DNA from: Chlorobiota bacterium
Lineage (GTDB): Bacteria; Bacteroidota; Chlorobiia; Chlorobiales; Chlorobiaceae
Length of the DNA: 64,000 nt
Assembly: GCA_016868665.1 (NCBI GenBank)
Contig: VGGK01000004.1
Span: 1-64,000 of the forward strand
Reading direction: 5' to 3'
The translations under genes were made by a program, and so were the position numbers. This document shows, piece after piece, positions 44,792 through 53,975 of the stretch; the stretch's first letter is position 1; the number at the start of each line of letters is the position of its first letter. The notes under the pieces are model-generated. The model was not told the origin of the DNA, did not search any database, and saw nothing but the letters and a program-made list of their open reading frames with translations.

Positions 44792-45595
44792 ATGAACAGA
44801 CTCCACACCGGCTTTATCGGCACCGGCAGAATCGCCCGGGCGCTGATCGCAGGACTTGCTGCAAAAGAGAACATGCAGTTATATGGCTTCGATACCCTGC
44901 CCGCTGCTATTGAAAGCGTATCGGCTGCCTACCCTGTCGATGCGGCCCCTTCAATCGAAGCTCTTGCCGGAAAAGCTTCGGTTATCATCCTTTCAGTGAA
45001 GCCTTACCAGATAGAGGGCGTACTCGGTGAACTGAAACCCTTTCTTACCGACAAACATCTGCTTCTGAGCGTTGCTGCAGGCATTTCGTCGGAATTCATC
45101 CGCCGCCACACCTGCGACAAGGTGAAGGTCATCCGGGTTATGCCAAACACTCCGGCGTTTGCGGGCGAAGGGATGACCGCACTCTGCAGGGGAGCTGCCG
45201 CGAATGACGGGGATGTCGCTCTTGCCGAAGAACTGTTCAGGGCTATCGGGAGAACCGTGGTGCTCGATGACGAAAGGCTCATGGATGCGGCTACAGCAGT
45301 ATCGGGCAGCGGTCCGGCCTACATGTTCCATATCATCGCTTCGCTTGCGGAAGGGGGAGTGCAGTGGGGCCTTTCACGCGAAGATGCCCTGCTCCTGAGT
45401 GCGCAGACCATGCTCGGTGCGGCAAAAATGGTGCTCACGGGCAGCAAAAGCCCTGAAGAGCTGATCAGCGAAGTCACAACACCCGGCGGCACAACCGAAG
45501 CCGGACTGAAAGTGATGCAGGAGAGGAATATCAGGGAAATCCTTGTCGATACGGTAGCCGCAGCGGCAACCCGGTCGCGGGAACTGATGAAATAG
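44792..45595 (+). CDS. proC: pyrroline-5-carboxylate reductase
   Basis: This 267-residue protein has the NAD(P) Rossmann start TGFIGTGRIARALIAGL, VIILSVKPYQ, VIRVMPNTPAFAGEGM, the catalytic-domain block VSGSGPAYMFHIIASLAEGGVQWGL and the family end TPGGTTEAGLKVM. It catalyses the last step of proline synthesis. Confidence 0.95.
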   Translation: MNRLHTGFIGTGRIARALIAGLAAKENMQLYGFDTLPAAIESVSAAYPVDAAPSIEALAGKASVIILSVKPYQIEGVLGELKPFLTDKHLLLSVAAGISSEFIRRHTCDKVKVIRVMPNTPAFAGEGMTALCRGAAANDGDVALAEELFRAIGRTVVLDDERLMDAATAVSGSGPAYMFHIIASLAEGGVQWGLSREDALLLSAQTMLGAAKMVLTGSKSPEELISEVTTPGGTTEAGLKVMQERNIREILVDTVAAAATRSRELMK

Positions 45596-45610
45596 CGATC
45601 GTTGGTAACC

Positions 45611-46948
45611 ATGCGGAACCTCCTCAGGCCCTTCCTGAGCGTCCTGCTTTTCGTCGCTGCGACGCTCCTGCCCGCTGTAATCGCGGCTGAGACCGTTCGG
45701 GAACCATTTATCCGCGCTGAGGCAACGTCAACCAATCCGTTTGCCGGTGAAGAGATCCTGCTTACCTATACCCTTTTTTTCACCGGCGATGGACCGCAGG
45801 TTTCGGATGCGTCCAATCCTTCCCTGGAAGGGTTGTGGGCCGAGGAACTCGACCCTGGGCGATTCGTCAGAAGCCTGAAGGTTACCGTTTCGGGAGTGGT
45901 ATGGCGCAGCGCCATCATCAGGCAGTTCAAGCTTTCCGCAATCCAGCCCGGACGCCTTGTGATCGACGGATTTCGACTGAACTGCCTGATGCCGGCAACT
46001 CCGTCGGTACCGGCCGGCAGAAACCTTACGCTTTCCGCGCCTGCCGTTGTCCTGCATGCGAGAAAACTGCCGGAACCGGTTCCGGAGGGGTTCAGCGGAG
46101 CTGTGGGATCCTTTTCTTTTACCATCGGTGCCGAACCGACAACCATAAGAGCAGGAGAACCGGTAACGCTGACGGCAAGCGTAAAGGGCAAAGGAAACCT
46201 CCCCTCCATCATCGTGCCATTGCCGGAGATCTCTCCATCCGTACGCAGGAGCGCGACATCAACCGCTCTGTCTCTCGACTCTCAGAGCGAACTTTCTTCA
46301 GGCACCCACAAAACGACACTGACCATCTATCCTGAAAAGACGGGCACGCTCGACATCCCGCCAGCACGATTCGTCTGCTTCGATCCCGCAACTGGCCGGT
46401 ACCGGACGTCAGCGTCCGGCCCGATAACAGTGAGAGTGCTTCCCGTCAGGCGGACGGAATATTCCGTATCCGAAACGGAGCAGCAATCCGGCATAACGAA
46501 AAGTCCGGCAGCAGAGGACTCGCGTATTATGCCATTCGCCGTATCGCTTGCCGCACTCATGCTTGCTCTGGGAGCGCTCTACACCGCAGGCAGAAAACTC
46601 TCTGAAATGAGACGCACGAAAATCGTGAGCGGCCGAGGAAACCCTGCAACCGGCAGCGAAAGTCCCGTTCTGCTCAGGAGCCGCCTCTACGCAGCAGTAT
46701 CCGAAAGGGGAGTTGCCAGACCTGAAAGCCTGACGAAAAAAGAGCTTGCCGACGCTCTCTACAAAGCGGGAATTTCGGCAGATACCTCCGAAAGAGTAAA
46801 TCGGTTGCTCGATCTGATCGACAGGTCGCTTTACAGTCCGTTGAGGCTGAGCGAAGATGAGCTGATCGGGCTGCAGCGGGAAACCGCCGCGGTCACAAAC
46901 GAACTGCGGCAACCGAAAAATCCTGCCAGGGAAGAAGGGTACAGGTAA
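45611..46948 (+). CDS. batD: BatD-like membrane protein
   Basis: From ATG 45611 (a TTG three codons earlier is possible) this is a 445-residue protein. It has a signal peptide, repeated periplasmic beta domains (TSTNPFAGEEILLTYTLFF, FSFTIGAEPTTIRAGEPVTLTASVKGKGNL), one membrane helix near 315-335 and a cytoplasmic tail (LRSRLYAAVSERGV...KELADALYKAGI). This is the BatD pattern, the oxygen-tolerance protein of Bat operons. Here it lies 10 kb from batA/batB, after proC. Its end overlaps the convergent moeA by 56 bases. Confidence 0.85.
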   Translation: MRNLLRPFLSVLLFVAATLLPAVIAAETVREPFIRAEATSTNPFAGEEILLTYTLFFTGDGPQVSDASNPSLEGLWAEELDPGRFVRSLKVTVSGVVWRSAIIRQFKLSAIQPGRLVIDGFRLNCLMPATPSVPAGRNLTLSAPAVVLHARKLPEPVPEGFSGAVGSFSFTIGAEPTTIRAGEPVTLTASVKGKGNLPSIIVPLPEISPSVRRSATSTALSLDSQSELSSGTHKTTLTIYPEKTGTLDIPPARFVCFDPATGRYRTSASGPITVRVLPVRRTEYSVSETEQQSGITKSPAAEDSRIMPFAVSLAALMLALGALYTAGRKLSEMRRTKIVSGRGNPATGSESPVLLRSRLYAAVSERGVARPESLTKKELADALYKAGISADTSERVNRLLDLIDRSLYSPLRLSEDELIGLQRETAAVTNELRQPKNPAREEGYR

Positions 46949-48140
46949 CCGTCATTCCGGGCCGAAGCGGCTCCGGAGAGGGCGGGGTGCCGATGATGGC
47001 ATTCGCTCCGGCGAGCGAGGTGATCATGTGCGACTCCAGTTTCCCGCTCACCCTGCACAGAAGCTTTCCGCCCTGCTCCCGCACCGTTCCGGGAAGAAAA
47101 CGGTGGCGCTTTCTGTCCGCAGGAAAGGGTTCTTCAAGCTCGGCAGTGATACCAGCCGGAACCTTCCGACCCTGCATGAGGCAGATCGCAGGAACCACAT
47201 ATTCGATAAAGCAGGTGATCGCCGAAACCGGATTGCCCGGAAGTGCGAACACAGGACGGCCGTCGCCTGTCAGGCCGAAATAGAGCGGTTTTCCCGGTTT
47301 CTGCGCTACCCTCCAGAATCGGGGAGTCACTCCGGCTTCGCGAAGCAGTTCCTGCACATAGTCGTATTCGCCCGTCGAAATCCCTCCCGCGGTAATGAGC
47401 ATATCGCTGTCGGCAAGGGCATGAAAGATTGTGTTCCGCAGCGCGTCGCGATCATCGGGTGCATGCAGCGTCATCGCAGGCTCGATTCCCCATGCGCGCA
47501 GGAGCGCTTCCATCATGCTGCGGTTGCAGTTGTAGATTTCGGCATCTCCTTCGAGGGTTTCTCCGGGAAGCCGTAGTTCGCTGCCTACCGTGACCAGGAC
47601 GATCTTCGGCAGATCGAACGCCATTGTCCCGCCGATACCGAATGCGGCGAGCACGGAAATCTCTCCCGGCGTCAGCACGGTGCCCCGCTGAAGCAATGAT
47701 GCTCCACGGGCAATCTCTTCTCCAGCATAACGGATATTTGCGCCTTTTTTCGGCACGGAAAAGATCGAAACCTCGCTGGTGCCGAATCCGCTGGTCTGTT
47801 CGAACGGAATGACCGTATCGGCCCCATCCGGCATGGGCGCTCCGGTCATGATCTGCGCGCAGGTTCCCTGCCGCACCTTTTCAACCGGTACAGCCCCGGC
47901 GGCAACTTCCGCGATTACCTGCAGGATTACCGGCGTTTCGGACGAGGCTGCAGCAATATCGGCATGACGCAGCGCGAATCCATCCATAGCGGAATTGGTG
48001 AAACGCGGCATCGGAAATGGTGCGGACAGTTCCTCTGCAAGCACCCTGCCCTGAAGGAGGGAAAGCGGCTGGTAGTGAGCCGGCAGCACGGAAACCGATT
48101 CCCTGATGATCATGCGGGCATCTGCTACGGAAATCATCAT
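46893..48140 (-). CDS. moeA: molybdopterin molybdenumtransferase MoeA
   Basis: This 415-residue MoeA has FTNSAMDGFALR, AAGAVPVEKVRQGTCAQIMTGAPMPDGADTVIPFEQT, LVTVGSELR, ITAGGISTGEYDYV and LPGNPVSAITCFIEYVVPA. It inserts molybdate into adenylated molybdopterin. It is co-transcribed with the moaC-mogA fusion (starts and stops overlap by 4 bases) and is convergent with batD. Confidence 0.95.
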   Translation of the reverse strand: MMISVADARMIIRESVSVLPAHYQPLSLLQGRVLAEELSAPFPMPRFTNSAMDGFALRHADIAAASSETPVILQVIAEVAAGAVPVEKVRQGTCAQIMTGAPMPDGADTVIPFEQTSGFGTSEVSIFSVPKKGANIRYAGEEIARGASLLQRGTVLTPGEISVLAAFGIGGTMAFDLPKIVLVTVGSELRLPGETLEGDAEIYNCNRSMMEALLRAWGIEPAMTLHAPDDRDALRNTIFHALADSDMLITAGGISTGEYDYVQELLREAGVTPRFWRVAQKPGKPLYFGLTGDGRPVFALPGNPVSAITCFIEYVVPAICLMQGRKVPAGITAELEEPFPADRKRHRFLPGTVREQGGKLLCRVSGKLESHMITSLAGANAIIGTPPSPEPLRPGMTVTCTLLPWQDFSVAAVRL

Positions 48141-49078
48141 GCGTGGCCCTCCCCTTTCAGCATGGAAAAAGCATGAAACACTGCCGGAACCAGCACTTCG
48201 AGCGCATCCGCTGCAGCTCCCGGACTTCCCGGAAGGCAGACGAGCAGCGAGTCGCCTATCGTACCTGCGGCAAGCCGCGAAAGCATGGCCGTTTTCGTTT
48301 TCCCCTGACCCCAGTTGAAAAGCGCCTGTTCGATACCGGGAAGCTTTCGCGTGAATTTCGGCTGCAGCGCTTCAACCGTCACATCGCGAGGGCCGAGACC
48401 GGTTCCTCCTGACGTTACGATCAGTTCGACGCCTCCTGCGACCCACTCGTCTATGACAGCCTCGATCTCCTCCCTGCTGTCCGGAACGATCCGCAGTTCT
48501 TCAACCGGGCATCCGGCAGCTTCGAACCCTTCGCGCAAGAGCATCCCCGACCGGTCAAGCCCTTTGCCTGCAGCAATGGAGTCGGAAAGCACGAGAATCG
48601 AGGTTCTCGGCCTGTACTCCGCGGCATGCTGCTTTTTTCCGCCGGTTTTGGCATCGAGCCGTATTGAGCCGATCTCCATGGTGGTATCGACGGCCTTGCA
48701 CATATCGTAGATTGTCAGCGCGGCAACGGAAACCGCCGTGAGCGCCTCCATCTCGACGCCGGTGGCCTCTCTCGTTTTCACTGCGGCCGTTATGGCAATC
48801 CGATCGTCGTGCATGGTAAAGGAGATTTCCACCCAGGAAAGGTTGAGCTGGTGGCAGAGCGGAATGAGATGGGCGGTCTGCTTTGCCGCCTGGATGCCGG
48901 CGATCTTCGCGGCCGTAAGCACATTGCCTTTGGGAATTGAGTCCTCACGAAGAAGGCGCAGCGTTTCATGCTGCATGGAGATGCTTCCCGATGCAGATGC
49001 GGTACGCATGGTGCCTGGTTTACGGGAAACGTCTACCATGGCGATATTGCCTCGCTCGTCGAGATGGCTGAATTCCAT
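48137..49078 (-). CDS. MoaC-MogA/MoaB fusion protein
   Basis: This 313-residue protein joins two Moco enzymes. Residues 1-155 are MoaC (MVDVSRKPGTMRTASASGSI, KGNVLTAAKIAGIQAAKQTAHLIPLCHQL, GVEMEALTAVSVAALTIYDMCKA), the cyclic pyranopterin monophosphate synthase partner of MoaA. Residues 160-313 are a MogA/MoaB domain (SILVLSDSIAAGKGLDRSG, ELIVTSGGTGLGPRDVT), the molybdopterin adenylyltransferase. The fusion covers the first and a late step of the pathway. Confidence 0.93.
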   Translation of the reverse strand: MEFSHLDERGNIAMVDVSRKPGTMRTASASGSISMQHETLRLLREDSIPKGNVLTAAKIAGIQAAKQTAHLIPLCHQLNLSWVEISFTMHDDRIAITAAVKTREATGVEMEALTAVSVAALTIYDMCKAVDTTMEIGSIRLDAKTGGKKQHAAEYRPRTSILVLSDSIAAGKGLDRSGMLLREGFEAAGCPVEELRIVPDSREEIEAVIDEWVAGGVELIVTSGGTGLGPRDVTVEALQPKFTRKLPGIEQALFNWGQGKTKTAMLSRLAAGTIGDSLLVCLPGSPGAAADALEVLVPAVFHAFSMLKGEGHA

Positions 49079-49105
49079 AGAATTGTTCTTTTCGGGTACC
49101 GGAGT

Positions 49106-49933
49106 TTATGCGTTCAGCCCGGGAAGCCTCAGCGCCAGTTCGGGATGATCGGTGATGATGCCGTCAGCCCCCATACGCTTCATGGCGAGCATATCTTCGA
49201 CGCGGTTGACCGTCCAGGGAATCACGAGCGACCCCATGGCGTGCAGGGCGTCGACCATTTCAGGGCTCAAAACTTCAAAATACGGATTCACATAGGCAGG
49301 AACAAAACCGGGCTCCCAGGGGAAGGGATCGAAATGCGAAAAATCATCTGCAAGAAGTCCGAAAACAAGATCGGGAGAACGCCTCCAGACCTCTGTAAGC
49401 AGCCTCCTGTCAAAAGACTGTACCCGAACTCTCGATGCCGCCGCACAGAAATCGATCAGTTCCGAAACGATGTCCGCGTAAGGCCCGGGACCGGGATGCA
49501 GCCGTCCGTCGCCTTCAGGCCATGATTTCAGTTCGATATTGAATATAACCGGCGGCAATGTATCATCATGCCTGACGGCATCGATTTGCTGAAGGACGTT
49601 GGAGAGCAGCGGCCTGACGGCAGGAACCGCCCTCTGTAACGGAAACGATGGATCCGCCATGCCGCAGTCGAACTGCGCGATCTCGTCGTAGTCCATCCGG
49701 TAGATCAGGCGACGCTCCTTTCCGGAGCGCCCGGGCTGTTTGCCGTCGGGATCCGGGCATAAAGACCCGCCTATCCATGGATCGTGAGAAACCACAAGAC
49801 GATTGTCCCGGGAAACGACAACATCGAGTTCGATAACCCTGATGCCGAGATCGACCGCTCCCTGGAAAGCTGGAATGGTGTTTTCCGGGAATAAAGCCCG
49901 CGCTCCCCTGTGTGCCTGTATTTCAAACTGCAT
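49106..49933 (-). CDS. glycerophosphodiester phosphodiesterase
   Basis: This 275-residue GDPD-family protein begins QAHRGARALFPENTIPAFQGAVDLGIRVIELDVVVSRDNRLVVSHD, with the catalytic HR, E-N, E-L-D and H-D residues. It ends with the family block IPWTVNRVEDMLAMKRMGADGIITDHPEL. No signal peptide is seen, so it is probably cytoplasmic, cleaving glycerophosphodiesters from lipid turnover. Confidence 0.92.
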   Translation of the reverse strand: MQFEIQAHRGARALFPENTIPAFQGAVDLGIRVIELDVVVSRDNRLVVSHDPWIGGSLCPDPDGKQPGRSGKERRLIYRMDYDEIAQFDCGMADPSFPLQRAVPAVRPLLSNVLQQIDAVRHDDTLPPVIFNIELKSWPEGDGRLHPGPGPYADIVSELIDFCAAASRVRVQSFDRRLLTEVWRRSPDLVFGLLADDFSHFDPFPWEPGFVPAYVNPYFEVLSPEMVDALHAMGSLVIPWTVNRVEDMLAMKRMGADGIITDHPELALRLPGLNA

Positions 49934-49999
49934 TGGGTAAAAAATTGTGTTTCAGGCCTGGAAAGCAAAAGCCGGCCGGAAGACCGGAATGATCGAGCC

Positions 50000-50308
50000 T
50001 CAGGAACCGCGTTTGCCGGGAGTAAACCTTGCGGGCTTTGACGGCGGCTTTCCTGTCGATTTTCTCTTCTGGACTTTGTTGCCTCGCGAAGCTTTTGGCG
50101 TGACAGGCGATTGAAGACTGTTGTAGCCGGGAGAATCGGATGTTTTCTTGCTGCGGTTCTTGTTGAACCTGTTTTTACGATACTTTTTTTCCAGGTCTGC
50201 GTAAGGACTTGGCGGATCGGGTGAGGTATTGGGGTTATTAAAGTTCGGCTCGTCGATCACCTCATCAACATCATCCAAAACCACGTCGGGATGAACTGTT
50301 TTATGCAA
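50000..50308 (-). CDS. short basic disordered protein, unknown function
   Basis: This 102-residue protein has an acidic head (HPDVVLDDVDEVIDEPNFNNPN) and a long Lys/Arg/Ser/Pro-rich tail (KKYRKNRFNKNRSKK, KVQKRKSTGKPPSKPARF). It is low in hydrophobic residues and so probably disordered, possibly binding nucleic acid. There is no recognised domain. Confidence 0.5.
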   Translation of the reverse strand: MHKTVHPDVVLDDVDEVIDEPNFNNPNTSPDPPSPYADLEKKYRKNRFNKNRSKKTSDSPGYNSLQSPVTPKASRGNKVQKRKSTGKPPSKPARFTPGKRGS

Positions 50309-50571
50309 AATAATTCAATTTATGTTCAGAAAACCGGGAGCAAGCAATTGTTACCACCCTGGAACGCTTCGAAGGGGACTCTAATTTAAAACTTTATCGA
50401 TAAAAAACAACAGACTCCCTAAAGAAGCCGACATGGGCGGTTTTCGTTGGTTGTTGTCAGGAGAAGTCGTAAATTTCAAAGAATTTACCATTAAGTACAA
50501 ATTCAGGGAACCTCGATTGACAGGCCAAGTAAAGCCTTCAAAAAAGAAACCCTCTCAAACCGGAGCCCGTT

Positions 50572-50742
50572 ATGGACATTCGTCGCTGGATTCTTGCATT
50601 CATCCTTCCCCCCGCAGCCGTCATGAACAAAGAGGCCGGAACCATCATGCTTACCGGTATTCTTACACTTCTCGGATGGGTACCCGGCGTTGCCGCGGCT
50701 GTGATCATGCTCGTACAGGAAAAGATGCAGGCAAGAGCCTGA
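50572..50742 (+). CDS. Pmp3/YqaE-like small membrane protein
   Basis: This 56-residue protein begins MDIRRWILAFILPPAAVMNK and continues with a second helix (ILTLLGWVPGVAAAVIML). It is the layout of the UPF0057/Pmp3 family (two helices, LPP and LLGWLPG-type motifs). Members affect membrane potential and salt stress. A ribosome binding site (GGAG) lies before the ATG. Confidence 0.75.
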   Translation: MDIRRWILAFILPPAAVMNKEAGTIMLTGILTLLGWVPGVAAAVIMLVQEKMQARA

Positions 50743-50839
50743 GATCGGAACCGGTTACAATAATCCGAATCCGGATAACCCGGCAAAACGTTCCCCGGAG
50801 TCTCAAGCGAGATCAGACGATCGGCGTTAATACCAGTTC

Positions 50840-51961
50840 ATGCTTTTTCATCCATATGAAATAGCGTTTTCCGGTTTTTCCGGAACCGGAAAAACGACGC
50901 TGGCCGCAGCTGTCGCAAAACATCTTTCTGAACGTTTTGCCGTAGGCTGCTACAAGCACGGATGTCACCGGTTCGATATGGATCGGAAGGGCAAGGACTC
51001 GTTCATATTCAGAGCTGCCGGAGCGGAAACCGTCATGATTTCCGATCCGGTCAAAAAAGCCGTCATTTCCGGATCAGCCTCGGGCGATATTTCGGAGAGC
51101 CGGATATTCCGTTCATGCGATCTGCTCATCGTGGAAGGTCTCAAGGAACTGCCTCTTCCGAAACTGCTTATGGTCGACAGGAACAGAAAAATCCTTGACC
51201 TGCTCGAACCGGGCGGCATACCCGAGGTCGTCGCACTCGTGGAAACCGGAGATGAGCCGAAGGAACTCGAAAAGCGGTTCGAATTGCCTGTTTTTCAACG
51301 CGACGATGTCGCTACCATTACCGCATTCATCGAATCCCGCTTCGGAGCAACAGCTGCGGCGACTCCTCTCTCCGGCCTTATTCTTGCAGGCGGCAGAAGT
51401 GCGAGAATGGGCACAGACAAAGCACTTCTCTGCTACCACCAGGATAATCAGCTCATGCATACCGCAAACCTGCTCCGGCGCTACTGCAATGAGGTGTTCG
51501 TCTCATGCCGTCCCGATCAGGAATACCGATATGTCGATCATGGATTGCCGGTAATCACCGACCGGTATCTCGAAACAGGACCCCTCGGCGGCCTGCTCTC
51601 GGCGCAGCGCCTGTATCCGGAGCGGGCATGGCTGACCGCAGCATGCGACATGCCGTTTATCGAGACCGGTCTGCTCGACACCCTCGTCGACAACAGGATG
51701 CCTCTGCGCTTCGCAACAGCCTTCCGTGATGCTGAAACCCTGCGTTACGAACCGCTCCTGGCCTGCTACGAGCCGAAATCACATCAGGAACTTCTCGCGC
51801 GACATGCAGAAGGAAACAGTTCTCTGCACTCCTTTCTTGCCGGATCACGAACGGGCGACATTATTCTGCCCGACATCGGTCCTCTCCGTAATATCAACGA
51901 TCCCGCGGCAGCAGGGAAAGCTCGCAACGCTTGCCGCATGTCCACAAAAGAACCGACATGA
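50840..51961 (+). CDS. MobB-MobA fusion (molybdopterin-guanine dinucleotide synthesis)
   Basis: This 373-residue fusion has a MobB P-loop protein at residues 1-170 (FSGFSGTGKTTLAAA, CYKHGCHRFDMDRKGKDS). From about 177, MobA follows (LSGLILAGGRSARMGTDKALL, VITDRYLETGPLGGLLSAQ, LTAACDMPFI). MobA adds GMP to Mo-molybdopterin. Its stop overlaps the usp start as ATGA. Confidence 0.93.
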   Translation: MLFHPYEIAFSGFSGTGKTTLAAAVAKHLSERFAVGCYKHGCHRFDMDRKGKDSFIFRAAGAETVMISDPVKKAVISGSASGDISESRIFRSCDLLIVEGLKELPLPKLLMVDRNRKILDLLEPGGIPEVVALVETGDEPKELEKRFELPVFQRDDVATITAFIESRFGATAAATPLSGLILAGGRSARMGTDKALLCYHQDNQLMHTANLLRRYCNEVFVSCRPDQEYRYVDHGLPVITDRYLETGPLGGLLSAQRLYPERAWLTAACDMPFIETGLLDTLVDNRMPLRFATAFRDAETLRYEPLLACYEPKSHQELLARHAEGNSSLHSFLAGSRTGDIILPDIGPLRNINDPAAAGKARNACRMSTKEPT

Positions 51962-52410
51962 ACATTCTTGCCGCAATCGATTTTTCCGGCGTCACGGACG
52001 ATGTCGTCCAGAAAACGCGTACGCTTGCCTCCGCGCTTCATGCAAAAGTGTTTCTGCTCCACGCCATAGCCCCGGCGACTCCTGTTTTCGATATTGATAC
52101 AAACATCGATGCCTGGACGCCGGTAGCAAAGATTGCGGAATCCGACCGTCCGGAACTTCCTGCATACGACCGCCTGCTTGAAATCGCCAGAGAACTGCAG
52201 AACGCCGATCTTGACGTATCGGTAAGCATAGCCCATAACAATGAGGCCGATGCCATTATCGAGGCCGCAGTAACATCCTGCGCCGACCTGATCATCCTTG
52301 GTTCTCACGGCCATGGCGCGCTGTACCATCTGCTTGTCGGCAGCGTCTCCGAAGGAGTGGTACGAAAAGCCTCATGCCCTGTCGTCATCGTCCCCGCACG
52401 GAAGCAATGA
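51958..52410 (+). CDS. universal stress protein (UspA family)
   Basis: From ATG 51958 (MNILAAIDFSGVTDD) this is a 150-residue UspA-like protein with an ATP-binding-type loop IILGSHGHGALYHLLVGSVSEGVVRKASCPVVIVP (G-x2-G-x9-GS). It may bind ATP and act in stress adaptation. It is convergent with the metal transporter permease, overlapping by 26 bases. Confidence 0.9.
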   Translation: MNILAAIDFSGVTDDVVQKTRTLASALHAKVFLLHAIAPATPVFDIDTNIDAWTPVAKIAESDRPELPAYDRLLEIARELQNADLDVSVSIAHNNEADAIIEAAVTSCADLIILGSHGHGALYHLLVGSVSEGVVRKASCPVVIVPARKQ

Positions 52411-53206
52411 CGAATCTCGCCATATGGACAAGCAGAAAGACTGACCCGGCAAGCACGATAATGGCAGCGCCCGAAGCAAGATCGAGCTGGTAGGAAATCC
52501 ACAGACCTGCAAGACTGAAAAGCGCCGAAAGTATCGTGGCAAGCAGCATCATTGCACCGAGGCTTCGGCTGAAAAGCCGTGCTATAGCCGCAGGGATGGT
52601 CAGCAGCGCGATAACGAGCACAATCCCGACAACCCTCATGAGAATGACGACCGTCAGCGCGATAAGACAGAGCAGGAGAAGATAGAACAGAGTGGTTTTC
52701 ACTCCCGATACCTCTGCATATTCCTCATCGAAGGAAATAGCAAGAAACTCCTTGCTGAAAAGCCAGGTCAAAGCGGCAATGCAAAGATCGAGGATGAAGA
52801 TCATCCGGAGATCGTCAGCCGGCACCGTCAGGATATTGCCGAACAGGTAGCTGAAAAGATTCGGAGCATATCCCGGCGTAAGGCCGATAAGAATGACGCC
52901 CGCAGCCATGCCGACAGCCCAGAATGCTCCGATTGCGGTATCTTCGGCCACCCTTGCTTTCCGGCTGAGCAGGCCGATGGCGACCGCCGCGAAAAGGCTG
53001 AAGGGAATCACGCCGAAAAGAGGATTGATGCCGAGATAGTAGCCGAGCCCTATGCCGCCGAAGGCCGTATGGGCAATGCCCCCGCTGATGAATCCGATTT
53101 TATTCACCACCACGTAACTGCCTATGATACCGCATGCTATGCTGGCGAGCAGTGACGCGAACACTGCGTTGCGCAAAAACTCGTATGCGAAGAGATCGGT
53201 AACCAT
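52385..53206 (-). CDS. znuB: metal ABC transporter permease (ZnuB/MntB family)
   Basis: From ATG 53206 this is a 273-residue integral membrane protein of about eight helices. It has the ABC-3 permease features GIIGSYVVVNKIGFISGGIAHTAFGGIGLGYYLGINPL and the EAA-like loop AEVSGVKTT. It starts 4 bases after znuC and forms a complete importer with znuC and znuA. Confidence 0.9.
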   Translation of the reverse strand: MVTDLFAYEFLRNAVFASLLASIACGIIGSYVVVNKIGFISGGIAHTAFGGIGLGYYLGINPLFGVIPFSLFAAVAIGLLSRKARVAEDTAIGAFWAVGMAAGVILIGLTPGYAPNLFSYLFGNILTVPADDLRMIFILDLCIAALTWLFSKEFLAISFDEEYAEVSGVKTTLFYLLLLCLIALTVVILMRVVGIVLVIALLTIPAAIARLFSRSLGAMMLLATILSALFSLAGLWISYQLDLASGAAIIVLAGSVFLLVHMARFVIASVRGR

Positions 53207-53210
53207 GGAA

Positions 53211-53975
53211 TCAGGATTTTGAGGTTGGCTTCCGGCCCCTGTCGGCATGATGCACAAGCAGGTCGACCTTGTAGGGATAGGCCTGCTCGATAGCCTGGCC
53301 GTCTGGACGTGAGGAGGGAGCCTCACGCTGCACCATGCCGCAGTTAAGGCAGAGCACACGGCTGACGAAACGGCTGACCGTCCCGGTATCGTGCGTAACC
53401 AGCAGGATGGTCATGCTTTTTCGCAGACGATCAAGCAGATCGTAGATTGTTGTTTTCATCTCAGGATCGACGCTCGCCGTCGGCTCATCGAGCAGCAGCA
53501 GTTCGGGTTTTCCGGCAAGCGCCCGGGCAATAAGCGTTCTCTGCAGCTCACCTCCCGAAAGTGCGCCTATCCTTCGGTTCGCAAGCGAAGAGAGTCCGAC
53601 CGTGCGCAGCGCTTCTCCTGCGGCTTCCCGATCGGCCTTGCTGTAACGCTGAAAGGGTGTTTTCAGCGCAATGCGCCCCATCAGCACGGCATCCATCACG
53701 CCGAGAGGAAAATCGCGGTCGAAAAACAGCCGCTGCGGCACATACCCTGTTCTGCCCGGAGAATTCCCCGGTTGGGCCCCGAACACGCTGACGCTGCCGG
53801 ATGAAGGCTTCTGCAAGCCAAGCAGCACCCTCAGCAGGGTAGTTTTTCCTCCGCCGTTCGGACCGACAACTGCAAGAAACTCACCTTCATCTACTGAAAA
53901 AGAGAGATCTCTCAGCACGGCTGCTCCGCCAAGCTCGACACAAAGACCTTCGCAGCGGATGACTTCATGGTTCAT
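53211..53975 (-). CDS. znuC: metal ABC transporter ATP-binding protein (ZnuC-like)
   Basis: This 254-residue ATPase has Walker A GPNGGGKTT, the signature LSGGELQRTLIARAL, Walker B LLLLDEPTASVD and H-loop THDTG. Its start overlaps the znuA stop by 4 bases. Regulation by the linked Fur-family protein is likely. Confidence 0.92.
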   Translation of the reverse strand: MNHEVIRCEGLCVELGGAAVLRDLSFSVDEGEFLAVVGPNGGGKTTLLRVLLGLQKPSSGSVSVFGAQPGNSPGRTGYVPQRLFFDRDFPLGVMDAVLMGRIALKTPFQRYSKADREAAGEALRTVGLSSLANRRIGALSGGELQRTLIARALAGKPELLLLDEPTASVDPEMKTTIYDLLDRLRKSMTILLVTHDTGTVSRFVSRVLCLNCGMVQREAPSSRPDGQAIEQAYPYKVDLLVHHADRGRKPTSKS

